Assembly: GCF_900142375.1 (NCBI RefSeq)
Contig: NZ_FRAR01000011.1
Location: 1-64,000 of the forward strand
Reading direction: 5' to 3'
Length of the DNA stretch: 64,000 nucleotides
Origin: Desulforamulus aeronauticus DSM 10349
Lineage (GTDB): Bacteria > Bacillota > Desulfotomaculia > Desulfotomaculales > Desulfotomaculaceae
The position numbers and the translations under genes were made by a program. Shown here piece by piece: positions 17,947 to 27,591 of this stretch. Below the pieces are notes generated by a model, which was not told the DNA's origin, searched no databases, and saw nothing but the letters and a program-made list of their open reading frames with translations. Each line of letters begins with the position of its first letter. Positions within the stretch are counted from its first letter, which is position 1.

Positions 17947-18304
17947 GGGTATTTTAACAAATTCCTTTGCTGGCGTTCAAAGTAACAATTATATAGTTTT
18001 ATTTTATCTTATCGAAGTAAAAAAGTAAGTCAAGCAAGCTTACCAAATGGCTTGTAGCAGGTGTTCAGGAAAGGGCTGTCTTACTGCGACAGCCCCTATT
18101 TTTTAAGGTTCGAGCCTATGGAATTGTTATAGGGATGGAAATGAGAAGAATATTGTGTCCTTATACCACGATACGTTGATTGAAAAGAAAAGAAAAAATA
18201 GAGAGATTGTAAATCATCAAAACCGGGAGGATTGAAAAGCAGTGCCATTTTAACCAGTAATGCCATATTATGTATCAAAAATATTGAAAGGGTGAGGATA
18301 TCTC
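17947..18304. other. Intergenic stretch without a gene
   Basis: Apart from the terminator at 18071-18104 and an AGGGTGAGG ribosome site at 18289-18297 for the next gene, I see no coding frame or RNA signature here. Confidence 0.6.
18071..18104 (+). terminator. Terminator after TfoX-like gene
   Basis: AGGGCTGTC pairs with GACAGCCCC around TTACTGC and is followed by TATTTTTT. Confidence 0.85.
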
Positions 18305-19597
18305 ATGCCTTCCTATATTAGGGTACTGCATGCCTCTCCAGACGCTCCTCCCGTTGATCTTTACGCAGATAATACCATTATAGCCAAGGGCTTAAGCTAC
18401 CGAAACTTTACAGAATACCTGCCTGTCTCTAGTGGCACTCACAACATAAAAGTAGTTCATTCAGAGTCTCCAGGCGAGCAGATTTTAGAAAGTAGCCAAA
18501 ATATCCCGCCTAACTCCATTCAAACGATTGCACTAGTTGACAACCTAGCTAATATTAGATTGCTTCCCATTTCTGACCAACCTGCCTCCTTGGACGTAAA
18601 CAAAGTCAATCTTAAGTTCGTTCACCTTGCGCCTGATTTATCCAATGTAGATCTTACACTCCCGGATGGAACCGTTCTATTTAGCAATGTTTCTTTTAAA
18701 GAAGCAACGGACTATCTGACACTTAATCCTAACAATCATACTTTACAAGTTAGGGTTGAGGGTGAAGTGATATTAACTGTGCCAAATCAAAAATTATCAG
18801 CGGGGAAGGTTTATTCTGCTTATTTGATTGGACGAAATAACGGCAATCCCCCTCTGCAGCTGCTTACTCCCTTGGACGGTAGTTCCTATCTGCAGGTAGC
18901 TAACAGTGAGTCAGGGCAAATTATACTTGATTCCGCAGAAGCAGATGTCAACGGAGATGGAATTATTGACAAAGTTTATCTGATTGGTAATAAGCCTGAT
19001 CCGGAGAGCCCTTTTACGCAGGATATTAGAGTATGCGTGGAAGATGGAAAAACCAATAATACGATATGTGCAACTCCTGCCTCAAACGAAGGTTATAATG
19101 CCAATGTGCTTTTAGGCGATTTCACGGGGGATAAAATTTCCGATATTTTAGTGCGGATTGAATCCGGGGGCAGTGGAGGTTATTTATTTGCCTATGTTTA
19201 TTCAGTAGCAGACGATCGTTTGGTCAAACGGTTTGATTATGAGGAATTTAATAAAAAGAGTCAATTCAATGTGGTATTTAAGGATAACTACAAAGTGGAA
19301 GTAACTCCGGTAAATAAAGATAAACCATTTATCATTGATGTAAGCAATAGGAAGGAAGAATTTTCTGATCTATACAATTCAAGCGGAAAATTAATAATGC
19401 CGGTACAGGGCAGCGTACTTGCATTAGGAAATATAGAACCGGTAGTTGATAATGACAGCAATCATAATCTGCTAGCTATTCAGAGGATTATCGGTAGGTT
19501 TAATGCAGAAACCCTGGGCTATGTAAAAACAACTTTGCAATGGGATGGAGTCACATTTTCGCCAGTAAAAATAGAGGTTGTTCAAAATCTTAATTGA
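18305..19597 (+). CDS. DUF4397 domain protein
   Basis: A 430-residue protein. Two tandem DUF4397 units occupy about residues 1-200: the first opens YIRVLHASPDAPPVDLYADN and the second LKFVHLAPDLSNVDLTLPDG. After a linker, a region with DVNGDGIIDKVYLIG (a calcium-loop-like, VCBS-type motif) and a later GDFTGDKISDILV suggests a beta-propeller-like surface module. DUF4397 proteins are usually envelope associated, yet no signal peptide is seen, so export by another route or an intracellular or spore location is possible. AGGGTGAGG lies before the ATG. The function is unknown. Confidence 0.75.
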   Translation: MPSYIRVLHASPDAPPVDLYADNTIIAKGLSYRNFTEYLPVSSGTHNIKVVHSESPGEQILESSQNIPPNSIQTIALVDNLANIRLLPISDQPASLDVNKVNLKFVHLAPDLSNVDLTLPDGTVLFSNVSFKEATDYLTLNPNNHTLQVRVEGEVILTVPNQKLSAGKVYSAYLIGRNNGNPPLQLLTPLDGSSYLQVANSESGQIILDSAEADVNGDGIIDKVYLIGNKPDPESPFTQDIRVCVEDGKTNNTICATPASNEGYNANVLLGDFTGDKISDILVRIESGGSGGYLFAYVYSVADDRLVKRFDYEEFNKKSQFNVVFKDNYKVEVTPVNKDKPFIIDVSNRKEEFSDLYNSSGKLIMPVQGSVLALGNIEPVVDNDSNHNLLAIQRIIGRFNAETLGYVKTTLQWDGVTFSPVKIEVVQNLN

Positions 19598-19689
19598 CAA
19601 GGACTGGATAATTTGATAGCATATCCAAAAAATAAACAGTGTGTTATAATTATAAGAGATACATTATTCTGAAAACAATCACAAATATA

Positions 19690-19840
19690 GACAGTAAATT
19701 CATTTTTGAACAAAGTTATAGGAGCCATCTATCGGATGGAGTAGCAGTACGGAAGTTTAACGCCTTCGTCACTAGCAAAAATGCTGAAAGACGGAGGCGT
19801 TTTTGCTCTGATTAAAGACAACGTGTAGGAGGAAATTATT
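19690..19840 (+). promoter_or_regulatory. Leader with candidate attenuator before the acyl-CoA synthetase operon
   Basis: The leader holds a small hairpin (CCATC/GATGG, 19726-19739), then ACGCCTTCGTC pairing with GACGGAGGCGT (about 19759-19800) followed by TTTTTG, an intrinsic terminator. The segment AGCAAAAA inside the terminator loop is perfectly complementary to the TTTTTGCT that forms the terminator's T tract, so an alternative fold would cancel termination. This suggests regulated read-through. It matches no riboswitch class that I know. The ATG follows TAGGAGG. Confidence 0.5.
19759..19808 (+). terminator. Leader terminator
   Basis: An 11-base-pair stem followed by TTTTTGCT, lying 30-40 bases upstream of the operon start codon rather than after a gene. 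Confidence 0.7.
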
Positions 19841-22372
19841 ATGAAACTTGCATTTTCAACCCTCGGTTGCCCTAACTTCAGCTGGAACGAGATCTATTCA
19901 ATGGCCAAGGATCTTGGCTTTAACGGCATCGAAATTCGCGGACTGGGTAACGAAATATTTGCGGTACAGGCCCAGCCTTTCACCGAATCCCAGCTGCCGC
20001 ATACCATAAAAAAGCTTTCTGAGCTGCGCCTCGAAATCCCTTGCCTCTCTTCCGGTTGCTGCCTGAAATTTGCCGAAAATGCTGAAAAAAATCACCAAGA
20101 GATTCTGCAATATATTATGCTGGCCTCCCGGCTTGGCACACCCTTTATCCGCATTTTGGCTGACCTTGAGCCGCACCAGAGCGGTGAAGTGGATGATGAA
20201 GTAGTTATTGCTGCACTGCGAAACCTAATTCCGATTGCCGAAGAGAAGGGCGTGACACTACTGGTGGAAACCAATGGTGTCTATGCCGACACTGCCCGTT
20301 TAAGCAGACTACTTGATCAATTAGCCAGTGATGCAGTGGCCGCTTTGTGGGACATGCATCACCCTTACCGATTTGCCGGGGAGAAGCCCGAAAAGACGGT
20401 ACAAAATCTCGGAGCCTATATTAAGTACGTACATATTAAGGATTCCGTAATGGAGGATGGCGTACCCAGCTATCGCATGATGGGTGAGGGAGATTTACCG
20501 ATTGACAATATGATGATGGCACTTCGTTCAATTAATTACGATGGCTATATTTCACTCGAATGGGTCAAGCGTTGGGCGGCTGATCTTAATGATGCAGGTG
20601 TTGTCTTCCCCAATTTCGCCAACTATATGAGCCGCTATACGGAAAAGAGTAAAGTCAAGGGTCATCTATTCGACAATAAGGCCAAGACCGGGAAATATGT
20701 TTGGGAGAAGGAGACACTAATCGATCTGACCTTTCCCCAGGTCCTTGATCGAATGGCAGATGAATTTCCCGATCAATATGCCTTCCGGTATACCACCATG
20801 GATTATACCAGGACCTATGCCGAATTTCGTGATGATGTCGATACATTTGCCCGTTCGCTGATTGCTTTGGGTGTCAGGCCGGGTGATCATGTGGCTATTT
20901 GGGCAACTAACGTCCCCCAGTGGTTCATTACCTTCTGGGCGGCCACCAAGATTGGTGCTGTTCTTGTTACGGTGAATACCGCCTACAAGATTTATGAGGC
21001 AGAATACCTGCTCCGCCAGTCGGATACACATACCCTGGTTATGATAGATGGCTTTAAGGATTCCGACTATGTGAGCATAATTAAGGAACTTTGCCCTGAA
21101 CTGGAAACCGCCGAGGCAGGAAAACCACTGCATATGAAGAGGTTGCCTTTCCTGCGTAATATTATTACGGTAGATTCAAAGCAACCAGGCTGCCTAACCT
21201 GGGATGGGGCCATCGCCCTGGCTGACCGGGTGCCCATGGAGGAGGTTTACCGGCGCAGCTTTGCCACCAACAAACACGATGTCTGCAACATGCAGTACAC
21301 CTCGGGAACCACCGGTTTCCCTAAGGGTGTTATGCTTACTCACTACAATGTGGTGAACAATGGAAAAAATATTGGCGACTGCATGGATCTTTCAACCGCT
21401 GACCGGATGATGATTCATGTACCGATGTTCCATTGCTTTGGCATGGTGCTTGCTATGACGGCGGCCATGACGCATGGGGCAACTCTTTCACCGTTATCTT
21501 ATTTTTCTCCCAAACTGTCCCTGGCCTGTATTAACCAGGAGAAAATCACTTGCTTCCATGGTGTGCCAACCATGTTTATAGCTATGCTGGAGCATGCAGA
21601 CTTCCCCCAGACGGACTTCTCCTACATGCGAACTGGAATTATGGCCGGCAGCCCTTGTCCCGTAAAGGTTATGCAGGATGTGGTCAATAAGATGAACATG
21701 ACGCAGATTTCCATCGTATTTGGCCAGACCGAGGCATCACCTGGCTGTACCCAAAGCCGCGTGGACGATCCCATTGAAGTACGTGTCAATACAGTGGGCC
21801 GTGAACTGCCCGGCGTTGAATGTAAAATTGTCGATCCGGAAACCGGTGAGGATTTACCCGATAATGTTGATGGCGAATTTGTTGCACGGGGCTACAACAT
21901 TATGAAAGGCTACTATAAGATGCCTGAGGCGACAGCTGCAGCAGTTGATAAAAATGGCTGGCTGCATACCGGTGACTTGGCAAGGCGCGATGAGAATGGA
22001 AACTATAAAATTACCGGACGTATCAAGGATATGATCATTCGGGGCGGCGAGAACATTTATCCCAAGGAAATTGAGGATTTTATCTATACACATCCCAAAG
22101 TCAAGGATGTCCAAGTGATTGGCGTGCCCGACAAACAGTATGGCGAGGAGATTATGGCCTGTGTGATACTCAAGGAGGGGGAAACACTTAGTTCTGATGA
22201 ACTGAAGGACTATATCCGTTCACACATGGCAAAGCACAAAACGCCACGCTATGTTGATTTCGTCACAGAATTTCCGATGAATGCTGCCGGGAAAATTATG
22301 AAATATAAAATGCGTGAGCATGCTGTTGAAAAATTGGGCTTACAGGCGGATAATAACATTGTTACCGCATAG
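19841..22372 (+). CDS. Fusion: TIM-barrel sugar-phosphate isomerase/epimerase + acyl-CoA synthetase
   Basis: An 843-residue, two-domain protein. Residues 1 to about 270 form an AP-endonuclease-2 type TIM barrel with plausible metal ligands in LLVETNGVYAD, ALWDMHHP, VHIKDS and SLEW. Residues about 290-835 form an AMP-forming acyl-CoA synthetase (ANL superfamily) with P-loop TSGTTGFPKGV, FGQTEASPG, HTGDLARRDENG, GRIKDMIIRGGENIYPKEIE and the C-terminal catalytic lysine in AAGKIMKYK. All core motifs of both halves look intact. The barrel may process a sugar- or polyol-like substrate related to the acid that is activated. The frame is continuous with no internal start site at the junction. The substrate is unknown. 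It is first in an operon with a cupin regulator and a second synthetase. Confidence 0.85.
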   Translation: MKLAFSTLGCPNFSWNEIYSMAKDLGFNGIEIRGLGNEIFAVQAQPFTESQLPHTIKKLSELRLEIPCLSSGCCLKFAENAEKNHQEILQYIMLASRLGTPFIRILADLEPHQSGEVDDEVVIAALRNLIPIAEEKGVTLLVETNGVYADTARLSRLLDQLASDAVAALWDMHHPYRFAGEKPEKTVQNLGAYIKYVHIKDSVMEDGVPSYRMMGEGDLPIDNMMMALRSINYDGYISLEWVKRWAADLNDAGVVFPNFANYMSRYTEKSKVKGHLFDNKAKTGKYVWEKETLIDLTFPQVLDRMADEFPDQYAFRYTTMDYTRTYAEFRDDVDTFARSLIALGVRPGDHVAIWATNVPQWFITFWAATKIGAVLVTVNTAYKIYEAEYLLRQSDTHTLVMIDGFKDSDYVSIIKELCPELETAEAGKPLHMKRLPFLRNIITVDSKQPGCLTWDGAIALADRVPMEEVYRRSFATNKHDVCNMQYTSGTTGFPKGVMLTHYNVVNNGKNIGDCMDLSTADRMMIHVPMFHCFGMVLAMTAAMTHGATLSPLSYFSPKLSLACINQEKITCFHGVPTMFIAMLEHADFPQTDFSYMRTGIMAGSPCPVKVMQDVVNKMNMTQISIVFGQTEASPGCTQSRVDDPIEVRVNTVGRELPGVECKIVDPETGEDLPDNVDGEFVARGYNIMKGYYKMPEATAAAVDKNGWLHTGDLARRDENGNYKITGRIKDMIIRGGENIYPKEIEDFIYTHPKVKDVQVIGVPDKQYGEEIMACVILKEGETLSSDELKDYIRSHMAKHKTPRYVDFVTEFPMNAAGKIMKYKMREHAVEKLGLQADNNIVTA

Positions 22373-22440
22373 AAAGCTGAAGTTTGAAATTGACTATGTA
22401 TTGCTAAGGGAACCAACTTACCTAGAAAGGGGCAAATATT

Positions 22441-22995
22441 TTGACAGAGCAATTAAAAGATATCGGTGCACGTTTATCCATGCTACGTGAGTCTATGGGT
22501 ATTACGCCTGAAAAAATCGCAGCAACACTTGAGGTTTCGCCGTCGGAATACTTGCTTTATGAAGCAGGAGAAAAGGATTTTTCTTTTAGTTTTTTGTATA
22601 ACGTCGCAGGTGTTTTAGGGGTCGATGTCGTGGATATTATCAGTGGCGAGTCACCCAAGCTTTCGTTATGCTCTGTGGTTAGAGCGGGCGGCGGCTATGA
22701 GATTAACCGCAGAAAGGCCTATGATTACAAACATCTCGCTTTTACCTTTCGCAATAAAAAAGCGGAACCCTTTATGGTTACCGTGGAGCCGAACGGCGAT
22801 ACAATACCAGAGCGTCATTCCCACGACGGGCAGGAATTTAACTATATGGTTGCGGGATGTATGGATTTTTTTATCGGCGATATGGTTTACACCCTCAGCG
22901 AGGGTGACAGCGTTTACTTCGATTCGGCGGTTCCTCATGCCATGAAGACTCATGACGATGCCCCGGCGAAGTTTCTGGCCATTGTCATGAAATAA
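22441..22995 (+). CDS. XRE-family regulator with C-terminal cupin domain
   Basis: A 184-residue protein with an N-terminal helix-turn-helix (about 8-63, RLSMLRESMGITPEKIAATL) and a cupin_2 sensor domain (about 105-184) carrying RHSHDGQEFNYMVAG and the late H in PHAMKT. Such regulators usually sense a small ligand and control adjacent metabolic genes, here the two flanking acyl-CoA synthetases. It starts with TTG at 22441, 8 bases after AAAGGGG, and ends 14 bases before the next start, so it is within the operon. The ligand cannot be inferred. Confidence 0.88.
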   Translation: MTEQLKDIGARLSMLRESMGITPEKIAATLEVSPSEYLLYEAGEKDFSFSFLYNVAGVLGVDVVDIISGESPKLSLCSVVRAGGGYEINRRKAYDYKHLAFTFRNKKAEPFMVTVEPNGDTIPERHSHDGQEFNYMVAGCMDFFIGDMVYTLSEGDSVYFDSAVPHAMKTHDDAPAKFLAIVMK

Positions 22996-23009
22996 AGGAG
23001 GCACCGCTT

Positions 23010-24695
23010 ATGATCATGTATGAGAAGTACATCGGCAGGCATCGTGATGAATTTGTCACACTTGAGGATTTATACAAAAATTATGCCATCAATTGCCCTG
23101 ACGATTTTAATTTCGCCTATGATGTGCTCGACAAATTGGCAGAGGAGAAACCTAACCAGTTGGCGATGCTATGGGTAAGCAAAGACGGCGAAGAAAAGAA
23201 AATCACCTTCGGAGACATGAAGCGCTGGTCGGATAAAACGGCCAATTACTTCAAATCCCTGGGGATAAAAAAAGGCGACTTTGTCCTGTTAGTACTGAAG
23301 AGAAGCTATTTATTTTGGTATTGTATGCTGGCACTTCACAAAATCGGTGCCGTAGCCGTCCAGGCTACACATCTGCTAACTGCTAAGGATTATGTTTATC
23401 GCTGTCAAGCGGGCGGCATAAAAATGGCGGTTATTACCGGAGATGGAGATTGCACCCGGGATTTTGACAAGGCCGTTCCGGAATGTACAACCGTCCAGAT
23501 GAAAGCAGTTACTGGGCGTAAGGCAGCGGGGGAAGGCTGGCTGGATTTTGAGGCTGGTATTGAAGCTGCCTCGGACAATTGGCAGCGTCCCACAGGAACA
23601 GAAGCAACAAAGGTTACCGACATGATGATTATGGCTTTTTCATCCGGCACTACCGGTTATCCGAAGATGGTTGCCCATGATCATTCCTATCCCTTAGGCC
23701 ATATCATGACGGGGGTCTTTTGGCACAGAGCCGAGCCAGAGGGCTTGCATTTCACCATTTCCGACACCGGTTGGCTAAAGTCTCTCTGGGGTAAATTTTA
23801 TGGTCAGTGGTTTGCTGAGTCAGCAGTATTTACCTATGATTTTGATAGTTTTAAAGGGGCCGATATCCTGGAAAAACTGGCGAAATACCGGATTACCACC
23901 TTTTGTGCGCCGCCGACCATGTACAGGTTTATGTTGAGAGAAGATGTGCCTACATATGATTTATCGGCTTTAAAGCACTGTTGCACGGCGGGAGAAGCCT
24001 TAAGCCCCGAGGTGTATAATCAGTGGAAGCGGGCTACGGGGCTACGCATTTTTGAAGGTTTTGGACAGACAGAAACAACCCTTTCTTGTTCCACCTTGTA
24101 CCCGTGGGTCCAACCAAGGCCGGGTTCCATGGGTCTGCCGACCCCGGGTTATGGCCTGGTGATTGCGGATGAGAACGGAAACGAGGTTGACCCGGGAGTT
24201 ACCGGTGAAATCTGCTTTAAAGCCAAAAATATGGAGACGAGAACAAAAGGTCTGTTCATGGGCTACTATCGGGATGAAATGAGTACCCAAAGAGCCTGGC
24301 ACGACGGATTGTACCATACGGGAGACACTGCCTACCGTGATGAACTGGGTTTTTTGTGGTATGTAGGCAGAAATGATGATATTATCAAGTCTTCCGGCTA
24401 CCGGATCGGACCCTTTGAGGTGGAGTCGGCACTGGCCGAGCACCCCGCTGTTTTGGAATCGGCGGTGACGGGTATTCCGGATCCCATCAGGGGATTTATC
24501 GTGAAAGCCACCATTGTACTGGCCAAAGGTTACGAGCCTGGTGAAGAACTGATTAAGGAATTGCAGAACCATGTGAAGAAAACAACCGCTCCCTATAAAT
24601 ATCCCAGGGTAATCGAGTTTGTGCCCGATCTCCCCAAAACGATCAGCGGAAAAATACGACGGGTCGCCATCAGGGAAAAAGACATGAGGCCATAG
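23010..24695 (+). CDS. AMP-forming acyl-CoA synthetase (medium-chain/benzoate-like)
   Basis: A 561-residue ANL enzyme that activates a carboxylic acid to its CoA thioester through an acyl-adenylate. It shows FSSGTTGYPKMVAHDHSYP (P-loop), FEGFGQTETT, HTGDTAYRDELGF, GRNDDIIKSSGYRIGPFEVE and the catalytic lysine in TISGKIRRVAIRE. The PKMV variant and overall form resemble medium-chain acyl-CoA synthetases more than the fusion's ligase half, so the operon encodes two different ligases. It follows AAAGGAGG at 22994, with ATG at 23010. The substrate is unknown. Confidence 0.88.
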   Translation: MIMYEKYIGRHRDEFVTLEDLYKNYAINCPDDFNFAYDVLDKLAEEKPNQLAMLWVSKDGEEKKITFGDMKRWSDKTANYFKSLGIKKGDFVLLVLKRSYLFWYCMLALHKIGAVAVQATHLLTAKDYVYRCQAGGIKMAVITGDGDCTRDFDKAVPECTTVQMKAVTGRKAAGEGWLDFEAGIEAASDNWQRPTGTEATKVTDMMIMAFSSGTTGYPKMVAHDHSYPLGHIMTGVFWHRAEPEGLHFTISDTGWLKSLWGKFYGQWFAESAVFTYDFDSFKGADILEKLAKYRITTFCAPPTMYRFMLREDVPTYDLSALKHCCTAGEALSPEVYNQWKRATGLRIFEGFGQTETTLSCSTLYPWVQPRPGSMGLPTPGYGLVIADENGNEVDPGVTGEICFKAKNMETRTKGLFMGYYRDEMSTQRAWHDGLYHTGDTAYRDELGFLWYVGRNDDIIKSSGYRIGPFEVESALAEHPAVLESAVTGIPDPIRGFIVKATIVLAKGYEPGEELIKELQNHVKKTTAPYKYPRVIEFVPDLPKTISGKIRRVAIREKDMRP

Positions 24696-24712
24696 CTGCT
24701 TATTGGCAGTCA

Positions 24713-24748
24713 AAAAACCGCTTGAACAGTGTGTTTAAGCGGTTTTTT
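24713..24748. terminator. Bidirectional terminator between synthetase and def
   Basis: AAAACCGCTTGAAC and GTTTAAGCGGTTTT form a stem with A tracts on the left and T tracts on the right, usable by both convergent transcripts. Confidence 0.88.
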
Positions 24749-25217
24749 AGTTGTTCCTCCATTTGACATATTCAATTACTTTGTCAGTAAAAATTACCCC
24801 ATCTAAATGGTCAATTTCATGACACAGACATTTTGCCATTCCACCGGTTGCCCGAATAGTAATTTTTTCCCCATTTTCATTTAAGGCCTGCACAACGACC
24901 TTGGAAGGTCTTTTAAGCTTACCCCAAATACCAGGCAAGCTTAAGCAACTTTCTATGACAACTTGTTCCCCCTTTTTTTCAACAAGTTTCGGATTGACAA
25001 GTTTTAAAAGTCCCTTTCCCAGATCAATGACTACTAAACGTTTTAGTATTCCCACCTGGCAGGCAGCTAACCCTCCCCCATTTGGCGTATTATACATAGT
25101 TTCTGCCAAATCACTTAGCAATTGCCTAATGCTGTCATCTACTTGTTTTACGGGTTCGCTTATTTTTCGCAGAATAGCAGCATCAAAGGTTTTAATCTCT
25201 CTTAGTGCCACAGGCAT
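24747..25217 (-). CDS. def: Peptide deformylase
   Basis: Removes the N-formyl group from new proteins. The three family motifs are present: GGGLAACQ (usually GxGLAAxQ), ESCLSLPG (usually EGCLS, with the metal Cys kept) and HEIDHLDG (metal His pair and catalytic Glu). At 156 residues the length is normal. Def commonly pairs with fmt, which is absent here, so this may be an additional copy. AGGAGG precedes the start on the minus strand. Confidence 0.9.
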   Translation of the reverse strand: MPVALREIKTFDAAILRKISEPVKQVDDSIRQLLSDLAETMYNTPNGGGLAACQVGILKRLVVIDLGKGLLKLVNPKLVEKKGEQVVIESCLSLPGIWGKLKRPSKVVVQALNENGEKITIRATGGMAKCLCHEIDHLDGVIFTDKVIEYVKWRNN

Positions 25218-25614
25218 ACCTCCTTTTATGTCGACTCTCGATGTTCTTTTACTTTAGTCTTTTGGAGGGCAACAGGGAGATATATAAATAATTAACAATA
25301 CGTTACATTTTTATATATTTTTCATTTTTATTTAAGTCACCGACAAAATTCTTGATATACTTACTATATTCGAGGGGGAGTGATAATGTAACGGAAAAGA
25401 GAAGATCTAGAAGGAGTACAAGAAAGAGACGAAGGTATCTTCTAAGTTGAATATTCAGAAAACCGTTATTGTATCTGATTTTATATGAAACCAAAACAAA
25501 ATTTAAACATAAAGGGAAATGACACATTCAGGAAAAAACAAACCCTATTTTATCAGAATTAACACACTATTTTATTATTGCTATGTGTGAGATAGGAAAA
25601 TAGGTGAGTAGTAA
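25218..25614. other. AT-rich intergenic stretch without a gene
   Basis: Between def and the gene remnant I see no coding frame with a ribosome site except GGGGGAGTGATAATG at about 25374-25388, whose ATG is followed immediately by TAA. This may be further debris of a decayed gene. Confidence 0.5.
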
Positions 25615-25746
25615 AAGTGCTTTACGATTAAGACAAACAATTGCGAAGAAATTGATAAATTTTTGCCGGGGCATCCTGTGGGGAATTTTTGCGTGCCAAA
25701 CGAGGTGATGGCAGAGGTTAGGGCTTTGCAAAGTAAAAAGGAATAG
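25615..25746 (+). pseudogene. Remnant: C-terminal end of an unknown coding sequence
   Basis: After a TAA at 25612 one frame runs 43 codons to TAG and reads like conserved protein (NCEEIDKFLPGHPVGNFCV) with two Cys, but has no ATG/GTG start with a ribosome site. It ends 24 bases before the chemoreceptor gene. It may be the truncated tail of a gene once upstream of the chemoreceptor. The family is not recognised. Confidence 0.4.
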
Positions 25747-25770
25747 TGTGATTTTGGAGGTGGAGAGAAC

Positions 25771-27333
25771 ATGTCGTTACGTTTAAAAATTCTAGGTGGC
25801 TTTATTTTTGTTATGGCAATATTTACAATTGCCCTAGGTGTTATTTATTACAATATGGGGACCTTACAGGTTGATGTGAACAACATCCCCCAGGAGGTAG
25901 AAAAAACTAACCAGTTAAATGATGTAAAATATAATGTTATTTCTCAAACGGCTGCCATACGAGGGTTTTTATATTACAAACAGGATAATTATGCTGAACA
26001 GCTTAGGCACCTCGGTGAAGAAAACGTGTCCGCAATTCAGACCATGATTGATACCGCTAAGCAGCCTTCAAATAAAGAAGCGTTTACGTTATTAAAGGAC
26101 TATCAGGATAAATATAATGCGGTACTTTCGGATAAAATTGTCCCCCTTGTTAAAGCTGGTAAAGAAAAAGAGGCTAACGAAGTAGCGGTGAAGGAAGGAT
26201 TGCCCTTAACAAGCGGCTTTAATAAAGCAATTACCTCTGCTACAGAAGAACAAAATAATCTTCTAAAAGATGTTGTTCAAAATACCAACTTGAAATTTAT
26301 CTCCATCAAGAGGCTTGCCTTGGTAGCCACACTTTTGGCTTTGTTAGTTGGCTTGCTACTTGGCTTTTTCCTGGCTCGTTCCATTGCTTTGCCGTTGCAA
26401 AAAGTTGCCATAGAGTCAAGTAAAATTGCTGAGGGAGACCTGAGCGGTAAGGAGATTGATATTCATACAAGGGATGAGGTTGGCCAGTTAGCCCAAGCTT
26501 TTAATAAAATGTTACTAAATGTAAGGGATTTGGTAACATTGGTTCAGGAAAAATCTCAGCTTGTTGCTGCTTCCTCAATGCAGCTTTCAGCAAGCTCCCA
26601 AAATGTCGCCGCTGGTGCACAAGAAACAGCCTTAACCATTAACCAGGTAGCCAGTATCGTTGAACAGGTTACGGTAAATACACAGCACATAGCAGAAACC
26701 TCAGAACAGGCCACCACCTATGCTCAGGCAGGTACAGAAGGAATAGACCGCATCAGTTTACAGATGCAGTCCATTGAAAACGCTACCACCGGTAGCGGGG
26801 AAATCATTAATACGCTTAATGAATCTGCCGCAAAAATTTCTCAAATCGTAGAACTAATTACCAAAATTGCTGACCAAACCAATTTGCTTGCTTTGAACGC
26901 TGCGATAGAGGCAGCAAGGGCAGGGGAACAGGGACGCGGCTTTGCGGTGGTTGCTGAAGAGGTAAGAAAACTTGCCGAACAGTCAGCCGTCGCCGCAAAA
27001 GAAATTCATCAGCTTATTACATCCATCCAGCAGGAAACAAATAAAGCGGTACAAAGCATGGCTGACAGCGTGGCTCAGGTAAAAGAAGGGACTGTTGTGG
27101 TATCAGAGGTAGGAGCAACCTTTGAAAACATTATTTCGGCAGTTCAAAGCCTATCCGGGGAACTACAGTCTGTTGCAGCCGCCACAGAACAGATGTCTGC
27201 GGGTGTGCAAAACGTTGCCGCAACGACCGAGGAACAAGCAGCAACCGTAGAAGAAGTTTCTTCAACCAGTCAGGATTTGGCAACGATGGCCGACGAGCTG
27301 GAAAGCTTGTCCAAACGTTTTAAAGTATCGTAA
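25771..27333 (+). CDS. Methyl-accepting chemotaxis protein
   Basis: A 520-residue transmembrane chemoreceptor. It has TM1 (about 7-27), an extracellular four-helix-bundle sensor (about 30-180), TM2 (about 182-205, [20 protein letters not shown]), a HAMP domain (about 206-258) and a cytoplasmic signalling domain whose hairpin tip is [20 protein letters not shown]. The tip binds CheA/CheW. GGAGGTGGAGAG precedes the ATG. No che genes adjoin it, so it feeds a chemotaxis system encoded elsewhere. The ligand is unknown. Confidence 0.95.
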   Translation: MSLRLKILGGFIFVMAIFTIALGVIYYNMGTLQVDVNNIPQEVEKTNQLNDVKYNVISQTAAIRGFLYYKQDNYAEQLRHLGEENVSAIQTMIDTAKQPSNKEAFTLLKDYQDKYNAVLSDKIVPLVKAGKEKEANEVAVKEGLPLTSGFNKAITSATEEQNNLLKDVVQNTNLKFISIKRLALVATLLALLVGLLLGFFLARSIALPLQKVAIESSKIAEGDLSGKEIDIHTRDEVGQLAQAFNKMLLNVRDLVTLVQEKSQLVAASSMQLSASSQNVAAGAQETALTINQVASIVEQVTVNTQHIAETSEQATTYAQAGTEGIDRISLQMQSIENATTGSGEIINTLNESAAKISQIVELITKIADQTNLLALNAAIEAARAGEQGRGFAVVAEEVRKLAEQSAVAAKEIHQLITSIQQETNKAVQSMADSVAQVKEGTVVVSEVGATFENIISAVQSLSGELQSVAAATEQMSAGVQNVAATTEEQAATVEEVSSTSQDLATMADELESLSKRFKVS

Positions 27334-27428
27334 CCTTTTTTTAGGTAGGATCTGCTTTTTAAAAGTTGTTCTTTAAGCAAAGTAACTGCCATATTTTACG
27401 TATTACGAGATGACCAAGTAGATGCATG

Positions 27429-27468
27429 AAAGCCTGTTTTTCTAGTAAATCAGAAAAACAGGCTTTTT
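27429..27468 (+). terminator. Terminator after chemoreceptor
   Basis: AAAGCCTGTTTTTCT pairs perfectly with AGAAAAACAGGCTTT, followed by TT. Confidence 0.9.
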
Positions 27469-27591
27469 CAATCTTAAAGGATATTCTAAAATGAATCAAA
27501 GATAAAAATATCAATCGCAAAAACTAAATACATTTTGGTCAACAAATAGTGATTATATAACTACGCAAATAAACGGATTTTTGGAGGTGTA

